In this document: positions 43,901 to 50,620 of the stretch, one piece after another | Layout of the letters: each line of letters starts with the position of its first letter | Position numbering within the stretch: position 1 is the first letter of the stretch | Origin: Paenibacillus ottowii | GTDB lineage: Bacteria > Bacillota > Bacilli > Paenibacillales > Paenibacillaceae | Direction: 5' to 3' | Assembly (NCBI RefSeq): GCF_006874425.1 | Contig: NZ_VIJZ01000004.1 | Span: forward strand, 248,001-312,000 | DNA: 64,000 nt | Made by a program: the position numbers and the translations under genes | The notes under the pieces: generated by a model | What the model was told of the DNA's origin: nothing | The model's input: the letters and a program-made list of their open reading frames with translations, nothing else | Database searches by the model: none

Positions 43901-44639
43901 ACGTGTATTCCCCAGTATGGGATGCAATAGCTGGACGATCAGGATATTGGGAAGCCGCTTCTTCAAACATTCCGTGAATCGTCTGATGCTCAGGATATTT
44001 TACCACTGTATTATTTAAAGCTTCGTGAGCAGCACGATCCGCGTCCGATAATATGTCAATGGAATTCACAAGTGCATGGCTGTTGTTTAGCGCACCACGC
44101 AGAAGGGTTACAAAGTATTCTGTGTATCGAACAACCGTTGTTTCCAGCAAGAGTGATTGATCATACCGAATCTGGATTTGATAAGTGCCATTGTTCTCAT
44201 TGACAGCCCAGTCCATAATACGGGATTCTACACCATTGTTTGAAGGTAGTGTTGATGAAAATGAAGTATCAGCTTGTGGTTCTGCCAGGAACGCATTAGA
44301 CTCACGCAGCATCCCCTGAAATAAGCTTGCCAGATCATGAAAAGTGGTTTCTTTTTCAACTGTCAGCGATGCTGTAAGCAGACCTGATCGAGGCACAAAA
44401 GTAGAGAAAGAAACTTCTTCCTCCGCAGATAGACGATATAACCATGCAGTATATGCTGATAAGAGCACCGCTTGTCTGTTCTCCGCAGATGCTTGCTGAT
44501 TCAATTGTTCCGAGATGGACGCTTCTAAATCTACCTGATAAGTAGAGAATGTATGCTTGCGCTGTATGCGTGCAAAATCCAAGGGAACTAGGAATGGGGA
44601 TGGAGCTGTCTGTGTGCTGTTTTGTAGTAATGATGCCAT
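40944..44639 (-). CDS. Stand-alone NRPS module ending in a thioester reductase
   Basis: A 1231-residue enzyme that should activate one amino (or aryl) acid, load it on its own carrier domain and release it reductively as aldehyde or alcohol using NAD(P)H. Domains: truncated condensation-like segment without the HHxxxDG motif (residues 1-200); adenylation (about 225-720) with YTSGSTGKPKG (372-382) and K716 in SPTGKIDRKKL; carrier with GGDS, phosphopantetheine serine 774; reductase with GATGYLG (858-864) and YTNSK (1021-1025). The eight-residue pocket code reads D418 A419 W422 T461 T490 A492 V517 V525 A526; the DAWT beginning recalls aromatic-specific domains, the rest does not. AGGAGG stands nine bases before the ATG, so the truncated N-terminus is the real one. 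It follows a chemoreceptor gene; no phosphopantetheinyl transferase is in the window. Confidence 0.93.
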   Translation of the reverse strand: MASLLQNSTQTAPSPFLVPLDFARIQRKHTFSTYQVDLEASISEQLNQQASAENRQAVLLSAYTAWLYRLSAEEEVSFSTFVPRSGLLTASLTVEKETTFHDLASLFQGMLRESNAFLAEPQADTSFSSTLPSNNGVESRIMDWAVNENNGTYQIQIRYDQSLLLETTVVRYTEYFVTLLRGALNNSHALVNSIDILSDADRAAHEALNNTVVKYPEHQTIHGMFEEAASQYPDRPAIASHTGEYTYRELNERANQVARVLLSKGLAKGEFVTIFMERSLETVISLLGILKAGGVYVPVDPAHPADRSSYIVEDTRSPFVLTTSALTQQAAELCGSIETVKEILAIDGPLAGYAASNPNVDVSPDDLAYVIYTSGSTGKPKGALIAHRGVVNLGAVVQRDCDITPQDVLTQFATYSFDASVWDTIGALFYGAKLYLLSSEERVSVEEFAEAIERTGTTIITILPTVFFNQLSTYLSDEGYRKLANVRIVTVAGEALYGSQVRAFQSKFGTDTDIVNVYGPTECTVATTTHRVRGAVPEHVVNIPIGKPIYNYKVYIVNDDNKLCPVNIPGEVCIATPALAHGYLHQPERTAQSFVDNPFVPGEKMYRSGDIAKLLPDGTIEYVSRKDSQLKIRGNRIEIGEIEDHFSKHPGVQDVAVVAVKDHTDQNMLVGYFTTSDGQSIPQDVIQSYIGGKLPSYFVPTHVIHLEAMPISPTGKIDRKKLALRPLPEVSDLTSGGEPLREGTETLIAEAWTQVLGKHNIGATDDFFLIGGDSLRVIHVLAILKPRYGALRIGDFFRYKTVRELAEYVEQLGTEQAPQRKSLAFSKEKTDLNEHPIELPGASDLAEIRDLRVILLTGATGYLGSHILYDLLHRTKAKVYAMVRPSQSGPSGLERIQSVLTGYFGQNISSLMEGRVKAVYGDLEQADLGLSSVDRHMLEQHIDGIIHSAADVRHFGDSATFDRTNVTGTLELLKIAQAKPGVSFHHVSTMGIPEDLANEGKWESTLELSAFPDELNVDNLYTNSKLAAEKLLFQAAQAGTPVSIYRAGNLTAHSANGRFQRNIDSNAYYRMMKAMLLLGKAPQADWHTDFTPIDYASRAIVELSVKQKSANRIFHICNPNPLPYDELIAMVNQLGYAVETLPFDDYSAWLLNPSSGIQEDALHLAMGQLEGDGAKDSAYRYGCSVTKALLEQAGVQCPVTNLEFIRNMIQHAVEIGYFPASSSVSAKATQR

Positions 44640-44690
44640 TACGCTAACCTCCTGAATGTCTGGGTATCTAAATTACATGGGAATTTAGTA

Positions 44691-44734
44691 AATGCCTCCG
44701 TTCCCTTCAAATGGATGAACAGGAGGGAGGCATT
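44691..44734 (-). terminator. Hairpin between chemoreceptor and NRPS genes
   Basis: AATGCCTCC pairs with GGAGGCATT. On the minus strand only TTTACT follows, so it may be a weak terminator or mRNA-processing hairpin. Confidence 0.45.
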
Positions 44735-44778
44735 ACCGAACGGCCTATAAAATAAGCATTAAAATCGATAAATGGATA

Positions 44779-46548
44779 TTATGATTTGGTACGGTTGGTG
44801 TCTGCAATTTTGAAATAAGAAGTGATCTCTTGAAGCTCTTCAGACATGGTTGTCAGCTTATGGGATGATTCAATAATAGAATCCAAAGAAGCTTTTTGTT
44901 CCTCAACTGTTTGCATAATGTGAACACTGTTGTTGGCTGTTTTGGTTACAGTAGAGGAAAGATCGTCTGCTGTCGCGGTCATTTCCTGTGTCCCAGCAGA
45001 AATTTCCTCCGTAGCACTGGATACTTCTTGGATTTGCCATGCTACATTTTTAGTGGCTTGAAGAATATCATTGAACAACGCGCCTGCTTGTCCAGCAACG
45101 ACGATCCCGTTTTGAACTTCAACGTTTCCTTGCTCCATCGACTTCACAGCTTGTCCGATCTCACTTTGAATTTCTTCAATCAGAGACGTAATTTGTTTCG
45201 TTGCCTCCGCAGATTGTTCTGCCAGCTTGCGTACTTCACTGGCTACAACGGCAAAGCCTTTACCTTCCTCACCGACACGCGCAGCTTCAATAGAAGCGTT
45301 CAGAGCGAGCAGGTTCGTCTGACTAGAAATACCTGAGATGGTGCTAATAATATTGCCAATTTCCTGTGAACGGCTGTCCAGCAACTTGATGATACGGGAA
45401 GTATTGGTTACTGAATCGGTAATCAAATGCATTTGGGATGATACCTTGCTTACAATCTCGTTACCTTCATTCGAACGCTTCTCTACCGAATTGGCTTCTT
45501 CAGCCACATTGGAAGAACTGGCTGCAATATTTTGGATGACCGACGCCATTTCAGCCATAGCTCGTGCACTGTCGCCTGTGGCTTTTTCCTGTGAACGGAT
45601 ATTATCCGTAATTTCGTTGATATTCTGGTTGATGATGTTGGAATTGATTCCGTTTTGCTCGCAGATTGCGAGTAATTCCTTCGCAGATTCATTGACTTCA
45701 TCCGTTGTCTGCTTCACTTTGGTCATGATGCTGTTAACATGGCTTACCATATCGTTGAAGTTCTGATTCACGCGCCCCAAATCATCCTGGCCAGCATGAA
45801 TTTGCACATCCAGATTCCCTCTGCTGACTTCACTGATACCGTACATCAGTTGCTTAATCGGAGACAGCGTGCGTTTCACTACCCAATATTGAAGTGCCAG
45901 GCAGATCAGTAGGAAAATCACCAAAATAGTAGCCCCGCTAATAAGCAGCTTGGTCAATCCGGCAGGAACAGCACCAGCATCAGCATCGACAGCAAAATAA
46001 GCAAAGATTTTGCCGCTAGGATCTTTAATCGGTGTCATCAAAGTTGTCCATGTGCCAAAAGAGTCATCATAGAAGCTGGTGAATGTAGGTTTGCCGGAAT
46101 CCAGCATACTCGTTACACCTACAGCCACAACATTGGGTTGCTCGTACATAGCGCCGACACCCATCTTTTCTTTTTCAAATGATTCTCTCAGGTCTGTTGG
46201 CATGGCAATAATGGATGTCTGATTCCCATTTTCCAGCTCTGTTCCGAAAATATAGGCGTGAGAGATATTCGGGTTCGTCGCCATGATGTTATCAAGATAG
46301 GTACGGAGCTTGGTTTGAATGGGTCCATCATAATTTTTTTCTTGAACTGCTTGGGATACTTCATCGGAATTAATGCCTTGTGCCCACTTCAATGTGATTT
46401 TTTCCACTTGCCCATGCAACTGGTCAATCAAAATCGTACGTTGGATCAAATAGCTAGATACAATAAGGACTAGCCCGATCAGTACGATATTGAAGAAGGA
46501 TAATAATAAGTTTTTGGTGAAGAATGATAAGCTACTCCACTTTTTCAA
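44779..46548 (-). CDS. Methyl-accepting chemotaxis protein with Cache-type sensor
   Basis: A chemoreceptor of about 589 residues. First membrane helix [23 protein letters not shown], then a 160-residue extracellular domain with Cache-like features ([46 protein letters not shown]), second helix [28 protein letters not shown] and signalling domain with tip [42 protein letters not shown]. The TTG at 46548 is nine bases after AAGGAG; a longer frame to 46614 starts with a TTG too close to its purine block. The NRPS gene follows in the same direction. Confidence 0.91.
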   Translation of the reverse strand: MKKWSSLSFFTKNLLLSFFNIVLIGLVLIVSSYLIQRTILIDQLHGQVEKITLKWAQGINSDEVSQAVQEKNYDGPIQTKLRTYLDNIMATNPNISHAYIFGTELENGNQTSIIAMPTDLRESFEKEKMGVGAMYEQPNVVAVGVTSMLDSGKPTFTSFYDDSFGTWTTLMTPIKDPSGKIFAYFAVDADAGAVPAGLTKLLISGATILVIFLLICLALQYWVVKRTLSPIKQLMYGISEVSRGNLDVQIHAGQDDLGRVNQNFNDMVSHVNSIMTKVKQTTDEVNESAKELLAICEQNGINSNIINQNINEITDNIRSQEKATGDSARAMAEMASVIQNIAASSSNVAEEANSVEKRSNEGNEIVSKVSSQMHLITDSVTNTSRIIKLLDSRSQEIGNIISTISGISSQTNLLALNASIEAARVGEEGKGFAVVASEVRKLAEQSAEATKQITSLIEEIQSEIGQAVKSMEQGNVEVQNGIVVAGQAGALFNDILQATKNVAWQIQEVSSATEEISAGTQEMTATADDLSSTVTKTANNSVHIMQTVEEQKASLDSIIESSHKLTTMSEELQEITSYFKIADTNRTKS

Positions 46549-47015
46549 AATTTTCCACTCCTTGGTAGTATTTTTGTATATGGTGTTGAACCGCTTATCG
46601 AATGAGATAATCAAGTCCCCCTTACAAACATAATAAATAGAGATAATTGACCCTTGATTTTTTTGTAATAGGTCTTAAGTCTTTTGCGAACAAGTAATAT
46701 ATCCCTATATATATGTCGTACGAAAAGCTCTTGAAATGAATACCTAGCACAATAAAAAATTAATTTTTAATAGGTAAACGCTGTGTGTATTTCAGTATTT
46801 TCCAGTTTATACTCACGCTTGAAATTCGAGTTCATTTCAGTCCATAAGCAACTATTCAACAGAAACCATCATACTTTATAATAGAGTCAAATGCACTTAT
46901 GAATTTGGGACATTTTTCATATTCGATGCTGCAAATGCTTGATTTATCGCGGTTTTCGGGAATTGTTTGCGAAATGAGTCCATGTATCTATGCATAGAGA
47001 AGAGGGATGAGAAAA
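46549..47015 (+). other. Divergent intergenic region, 467 bp
   Basis: AT-rich control region between the chemoreceptor and the acetyltransferase gene. It contains an alternating AT patch near 46698-46716 but no gene, terminator or convincing promoter that I can support. Confidence 0.4.
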
Positions 47016-47486
47016 GTGTCCAAGCTTACAATTTTAAAGGTTGAGAGCGATCATGTGGATCTGCATGATTTGATTCATAGGCTGGATGAAGACCTGCTGG
47101 AAAGGTATCCTGCCGACCAAATTTACTTGGTGGATTTTTCCAATTCGAAAGTTAAAAATATGGTTTTCGCTGTTGTGTATGTAGATGAAAAGCCGGTTGC
47201 TTGCGGAGGGCTTAGGCCTATAGATGCGGAAGAGATGGAGCTTAAGCGATTTTATGTCGATTCCTCTTATCGCCGACAAGGAATTGCAATTAGTTTATTG
47301 TCTTTCCTGGAGGAGGAAGCCAGTAAACGGGGGATTATAAGGATTAAACTAGAGACCGGAGCGGCTCAACCTGAAGCGATCGCTTTGTATACCAAGCAGG
47401 GATACGAACCTATTGAACGCTTTGGGGAGTATGAACATGATGAAAATAGTCTTTGTTATGGTAAAAAGCTGTCTCTGTCTTTATAA
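47016..47486 (+). CDS. GNAT family N-acetyltransferase
   Basis: A 156-residue acetyltransferase. The acetyl-CoA loop is DSSYRRQGIAISLLSFLEEEA, preceded by the beta strand EEMELKRFYV and followed by IKLETGAAQPEAIALYTKQGYEPI, the typical GNAT C-terminal half. GTG at 47016 lies nine bases after AGAGGG; the ATG at 47007 directly abuts those purines and is less likely. The substrate is unknown. rpiA follows after 60 bases. Confidence 0.85.
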   Translation: MSKLTILKVESDHVDLHDLIHRLDEDLLERYPADQIYLVDFSNSKVKNMVFAVVYVDEKPVACGGLRPIDAEEMELKRFYVDSSYRRQGIAISLLSFLEEEASKRGIIRIKLETGAAQPEAIALYTKQGYEPIERFGEYEHDENSLCYGKKLSLSL

Positions 47487-47546
47487 AGCGTTCTCATATA
47501 AAATAGATGATGATCAACACTAGCCTATATAGCGGGAGAGATGATA

Positions 47547-48215
47547 ATGAATTTGAAGCAAAAAGCGGCTGAGAAAGCAGTGGAAGCGATTCAGGACGGT
47601 ATGAAAGTAGGACTTGGTACAGGCTCGACAGCCTATTGGGCTATCCGAAAAATTGGAGAGCGTGTGGCACAAGGATTACATATACAGGCTGTAGCTACAT
47701 CCCAAGCCTCGGAGGATCAGGCCAGGGAACTGGGTATTCCCATCATTCCATTTGATCAGATTGGAAGGCTTGACGTTACCATTGACGGTGCGGATGAGGT
47801 GAATGAGCAGCTGGTATTGGTAAAAGGTGGAGGCGGGGCTCTGCTGAGAGAGAAAATTGTGGAAAGCAATACCAACCGATTAATTATTATTGTGGATGAG
47901 TCCAAGGATGTGAAGGTACTGGGAGCATTCCCTTTGCCAGTCGAGGTGGTGCCTTTTGCTAGTGAATGGACGTTGGAGGCTTTGCGGCAGACAGGCTGTA
48001 GAGCGGAATGGCGTATGAAAGACGGTGAGCGTTATCTTACAGATAACGGTAATTATATCGCCGATTGTCGCTACGGCACGATCGAGAACCCGCACGAGCT
48101 GGAAATTCGCTTGAACCAAATTCCAGGTGTAGTCGATAATGGACTGTTCATTAACATGGCGGACCAAGTCATTATCGCGCGAGCGAATGGACAAATTGAT
48201 ATCCGGAACAAATAA
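47547..48215 (+). CDS. rpiA: Ribose-5-phosphate isomerase A
   Basis: Interconverts ribose 5-phosphate and ribulose 5-phosphate in the pentose phosphate pathway; cytosolic. The 222-residue protein carries GMKVGLGTGSTAYWAI (phosphate loop), TSQASEDQARELGIP, DVTIDGADEVNEQLVLVKGGGGALLREKIVE (catalytic Asp and Glu) and IIIVDESKDVKVLG. GGGAGAG supports the ATG at 47547 rather than the one at 47541. The stop overlaps the next ATG by one base (TAATG), coupling it to a VanZ-like gene. Confidence 0.96.
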   Translation: MNLKQKAAEKAVEAIQDGMKVGLGTGSTAYWAIRKIGERVAQGLHIQAVATSQASEDQARELGIPIIPFDQIGRLDVTIDGADEVNEQLVLVKGGGGALLREKIVESNTNRLIIIVDESKDVKVLGAFPLPVEVVPFASEWTLEALRQTGCRAEWRMKDGERYLTDNGNYIADCRYGTIENPHELEIRLNQIPGVVDNGLFINMADQVIIARANGQIDIRNK

Positions 48216-48649
48216 TGCCTGGTAATCGTTTGTTTTATAATGTGGCATTCGTGTTATTGATATTGTATACAGGGCTTCTATTATATTGGATGTTTCTCGG
48301 TTTTGGTCGTACGTTACGACCAGGCCCTCCGTATTCATATAATATGGTTCCATTGGAGACGATCGGCCGATACTGGCGGGCAATGCATTTTTCTCCTTTT
48401 CGGGTATGGGGTGTTAATTTGCTTGGGAATATTGGTGTGTTCATTCCCTTCGGTATTCTTCTGCCCATGATTTGGGTGCCTATGCGCAGGGTAGGCAGAA
48501 TGCTATTAGTAGTGCTGATCGCACTGGTCATTCTCGAAGTAACCCAGATGCTGCTGGGTGCAGGTACAGCGGATGTGGATGACATCATACTGAATGTCCT
48601 GGGAGTATTATGCGGACGTGTTGCCTACGTATTTTTACGTAAGAAATGA
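48215..48649 (+). CDS. VanZ-like membrane protein
   Basis: A 144-residue protein with four membrane helices. YNMVPLETIGRYW, NLLGNIGVFIPFGILLPM, LEVTQMLLGAGTADVDDIILNVLGVLCG are the VanZ signature (NLxGNxxxFxPxG; E.xQ; DxDDxxxNxxG). VanZ relatives lower teicoplanin susceptibility or mediate lipopeptide resistance in some species, but most are uncharacterised. Translation is coupled to rpiA through the TAATG overlap. Confidence 0.92.
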   Translation: MPGNRLFYNVAFVLLILYTGLLLYWMFLGFGRTLRPGPPYSYNMVPLETIGRYWRAMHFSPFRVWGVNLLGNIGVFIPFGILLPMIWVPMRRVGRMLLVVLIALVILEVTQMLLGAGTADVDDIILNVLGVLCGRVAYVFLRKK

Positions 48650-48666
48650 GGGAATGCATTATAATC

Positions 48667-48718
48667 GCCTTGCTCTCGCAATCAGTGCTTAATAACTGGT
48701 TGAGAGCAGGCCTTTTTT
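48667..48718 (+). terminator. Terminator after rpiA-vanZ
   Basis: GCCTTGCTCTC pairs with GAGAGCAGGC with an inner CAGT/ACTG stem and a T6 tail. Confidence 0.85.
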
Positions 48719-48799
48719 ACATAATCAACGGCAACTTTTGCATACTAGATGGTAATTCCTTCAACACCGACCGTAAGAGCGGGAAAAAAGTGCTCAAAC

Positions 48800-48840
48800 T
48801 TGACAAAAGCATGCAATTAAGATATCTTTGAATAAAGATA
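48800..48840 (+). promoter_or_regulatory. Promoter and MhqR-like operator
   Basis: TTGACA (48800-48805) is 17 bp from TATCTT (48823-48828). The inverted repeat TATCTTTGAATAAAGATA (48823-48840) overlaps the -10 and start site and resembles the MhqR box tATCTcgaAtTCgAgATa known from Bacillus subtilis. Confidence 0.65.
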
Positions 48841-48861
48841 TGAGTAACGGAGGCTGTTAAT

Positions 48862-49323
48862 ATGTCTGTAAAACCAGATGATCAGGACTTAGCGCTGAAC
48901 TTGTTTGTTGTTCTGGCTCGTGCTTATAATTCGGTCACTTCTCGCACGAATCGGGACATTCATAGTCATGGATTAAATACAACTGAATTTGGTGTGCTGG
49001 ACTTGTTGTATTATCGCGGACCCCAGCCATTGCAGAAAATCGGAGAAAAGGTACTGATCTCCAGTGGAAATATTACGTATGTGGTAGATAAGCTCCAGAA
49101 AAAAAACTTGCTTACCCGCCGTGCGTCACAAGATGATCGGCGTGTAATTTATGCAGAATTGACGGACGAAGGACGTCATTTTTTTGAACAAATATTCCCG
49201 CAGCATCATCGTGTTATTATGGAGACTGTGGATGGCTTATCTGTGGAAGAGAAGGAGCAGGCTATTCATCTGCTAAAAAAGCTTGGGCTAACAGCTGAGG
49301 GACAGAAGAGTAACGGATCATAA
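48862..49323 (+). CDS. MarR family repressor, MhqR-like
   Basis: A 153-residue winged-helix regulator. LALNLFVVLARAYNSVTSRTNRDIHSHGLNTTEFGVLDLLYYRGPQPLQKIGEKVLISSGNITYVVDKLQKKNLLTRRASQDDRRVIYAELTDEG closely follows the MhqR/YusO group, which senses quinones and related electrophiles. It probably represses itself through the inverted repeat over its own promoter. It is monocistronic, so other regulon members must be elsewhere. Confidence 0.9.
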   Translation: MSVKPDDQDLALNLFVVLARAYNSVTSRTNRDIHSHGLNTTEFGVLDLLYYRGPQPLQKIGEKVLISSGNITYVVDKLQKKNLLTRRASQDDRRVIYAELTDEGRHFFEQIFPQHHRVIMETVDGLSVEEKEQAIHLLKKLGLTAEGQKSNGS

Positions 49324-49355
49324 GGGTTGCATATCTGATTAAATCAGCTTTGAGA

Positions 49356-49387
49356 TAAAATACCGACTTTTCGGTATTTTATTTTTT
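49356..49387 (+). terminator. Terminator after MhqR-like gene
   Basis: AAAATACCGA pairs with TCGGTATTTT around a 4-base loop, then ATTTTTTT. Confidence 0.9.
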
Positions 49388-49505
49388 TGTCTTATTTTGG
49401 GCAGTAGGGACGCAAATCAGGTATAATTGTCTAATAGTCTCGATCTGAGGTCATCCCCCTAGAAGCTGTTCGAATACAAATACCTTGCCGGGGAAGGAGC
49501 TGTAC

Positions 49506-50564
49506 ATGAGTATACAGCAATACACCGCAGGTGAGTCGCTATTGATGCAAGCCGGAAATTTGGCTGAATTAGTTACCCATAAACAATACGAATTACAGCC
49601 GGATCTTTTGGAGCGCTTTGGGGACAACGGTAAAATAAAAACAAAACAGGACTCTATATATAGTTTAAACTATTTAGCTGAAAGTTTAATTATGAACAGT
49701 CCTATTTTATTTACGTATTATGTTGCCTGGTTAAAGAGACTTCTAGAAGGGTTCGGCATAACCCAAGAAGATTTAATCATCAATTTTCAATTAATTCGGG
49801 AGACAGTGGTAGAGCACTTCCATCACTCGGATAAAACGACAGTGCTGATGCATCTGGAATTGGGGATACAGCAAATTGGGAAGAGAGAGGAGTATGCCTC
49901 TTTTATTACAGATAATAATCCCTATGCTGCCGATGTGACTCAGTATTTGGAATATTTACTCTCAGGTAATCGCAGGCAAGCTTTGGATGGAATCGTCCGA
50001 TTGCTTGATGAAGGTACATCTATTCAACATACTTACAAATATATTTTTCAAATCTCGCAATACGAAATAGGACGCTTGTGGCATGAAGGCAAAATCACGG
50101 TTGGTCAGGAACATTTTTGTACTGCCGCGACTCAGTTTATTATTTCCAGCTTGTATCCCAGATGGATAGGTACTGGAAATAAGGGGCGCAGTCTCGTAGC
50201 AGCGTGTGTAGGCAGCGAGCAGCACGAAATAGGTCTGCGTATGCTAGCTGATATATTCGAGATGGATGGATGGGATACGTACTATTTAGGGGCTAATGTA
50301 CCTGACCGGAGTCTGCTTCAAGCTATTGTGAGTTACAAAGCAGAAGTGGTGGCTATCTCAGCCACCATGGCTTACCATGTCCATCTGGTGAAAAAGTTGA
50401 TTGCTGTTATTCGTAAAGATACAGCTACTAGGCATGTGAAAATTATGGTCGGTGGTCTGCCTTTTAATCTCGATCCACACTTATGGCAGGAAGTGGGAGC
50501 GGACGGATACGCACCGGGTGCAGAGGAAGCACTGGAGGTAGCAGAGGACCTACTTTTCACTTAA
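49506..50564 (+). CDS. Cobalamin-binding sensor with CarH-type photoreceptor signature
   Basis: A 352-residue soluble protein. Residues 1-165 are helical and not a MerR or other DNA-binding domain. Residues about 150-220 form the four-helix cap, with W192 and E202-H203 spaced as W-x9-EH, the signature of AdoCbl photoreceptors such as CarH and LitR. Residues about 228-352 form the B12-binding Rossmann domain with ExHxxG (E238, H240, G243; H240 is the lower cobalt ligand) and later VVAISATMAYH and MVGGLPF. AAGGAG precedes the ATG by about eight bases. The next gene, 56 bases on, is a hybrid histidine kinase lacking a sensor. Light or cobalamin sensing feeding that kinase is inferred. A corrinoid methyltransferase role is less likely because no methyltransferase gene is near. 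Confidence 0.88.
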   Translation: MSIQQYTAGESLLMQAGNLAELVTHKQYELQPDLLERFGDNGKIKTKQDSIYSLNYLAESLIMNSPILFTYYVAWLKRLLEGFGITQEDLIINFQLIRETVVEHFHHSDKTTVLMHLELGIQQIGKREEYASFITDNNPYAADVTQYLEYLLSGNRRQALDGIVRLLDEGTSIQHTYKYIFQISQYEIGRLWHEGKITVGQEHFCTAATQFIISSLYPRWIGTGNKGRSLVAACVGSEQHEIGLRMLADIFEMDGWDTYYLGANVPDRSLLQAIVSYKAEVVAISATMAYHVHLVKKLIAVIRKDTATRHVKIMVGGLPFNLDPHLWQEVGADGYAPGAEEALEVAEDLLFT

Positions 50565-50620
50565 GAGATAATGTTAGTGTTGGCAACCCGTAAGTCATTT
50601 TGTAAAGGGGGCCTTTTAAT

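Noticed and set aside
46698-46716. Alternating AT patch as a replication or recombination site
   Set aside because: Short and simple; AT-rich promoters in this genome look alike.
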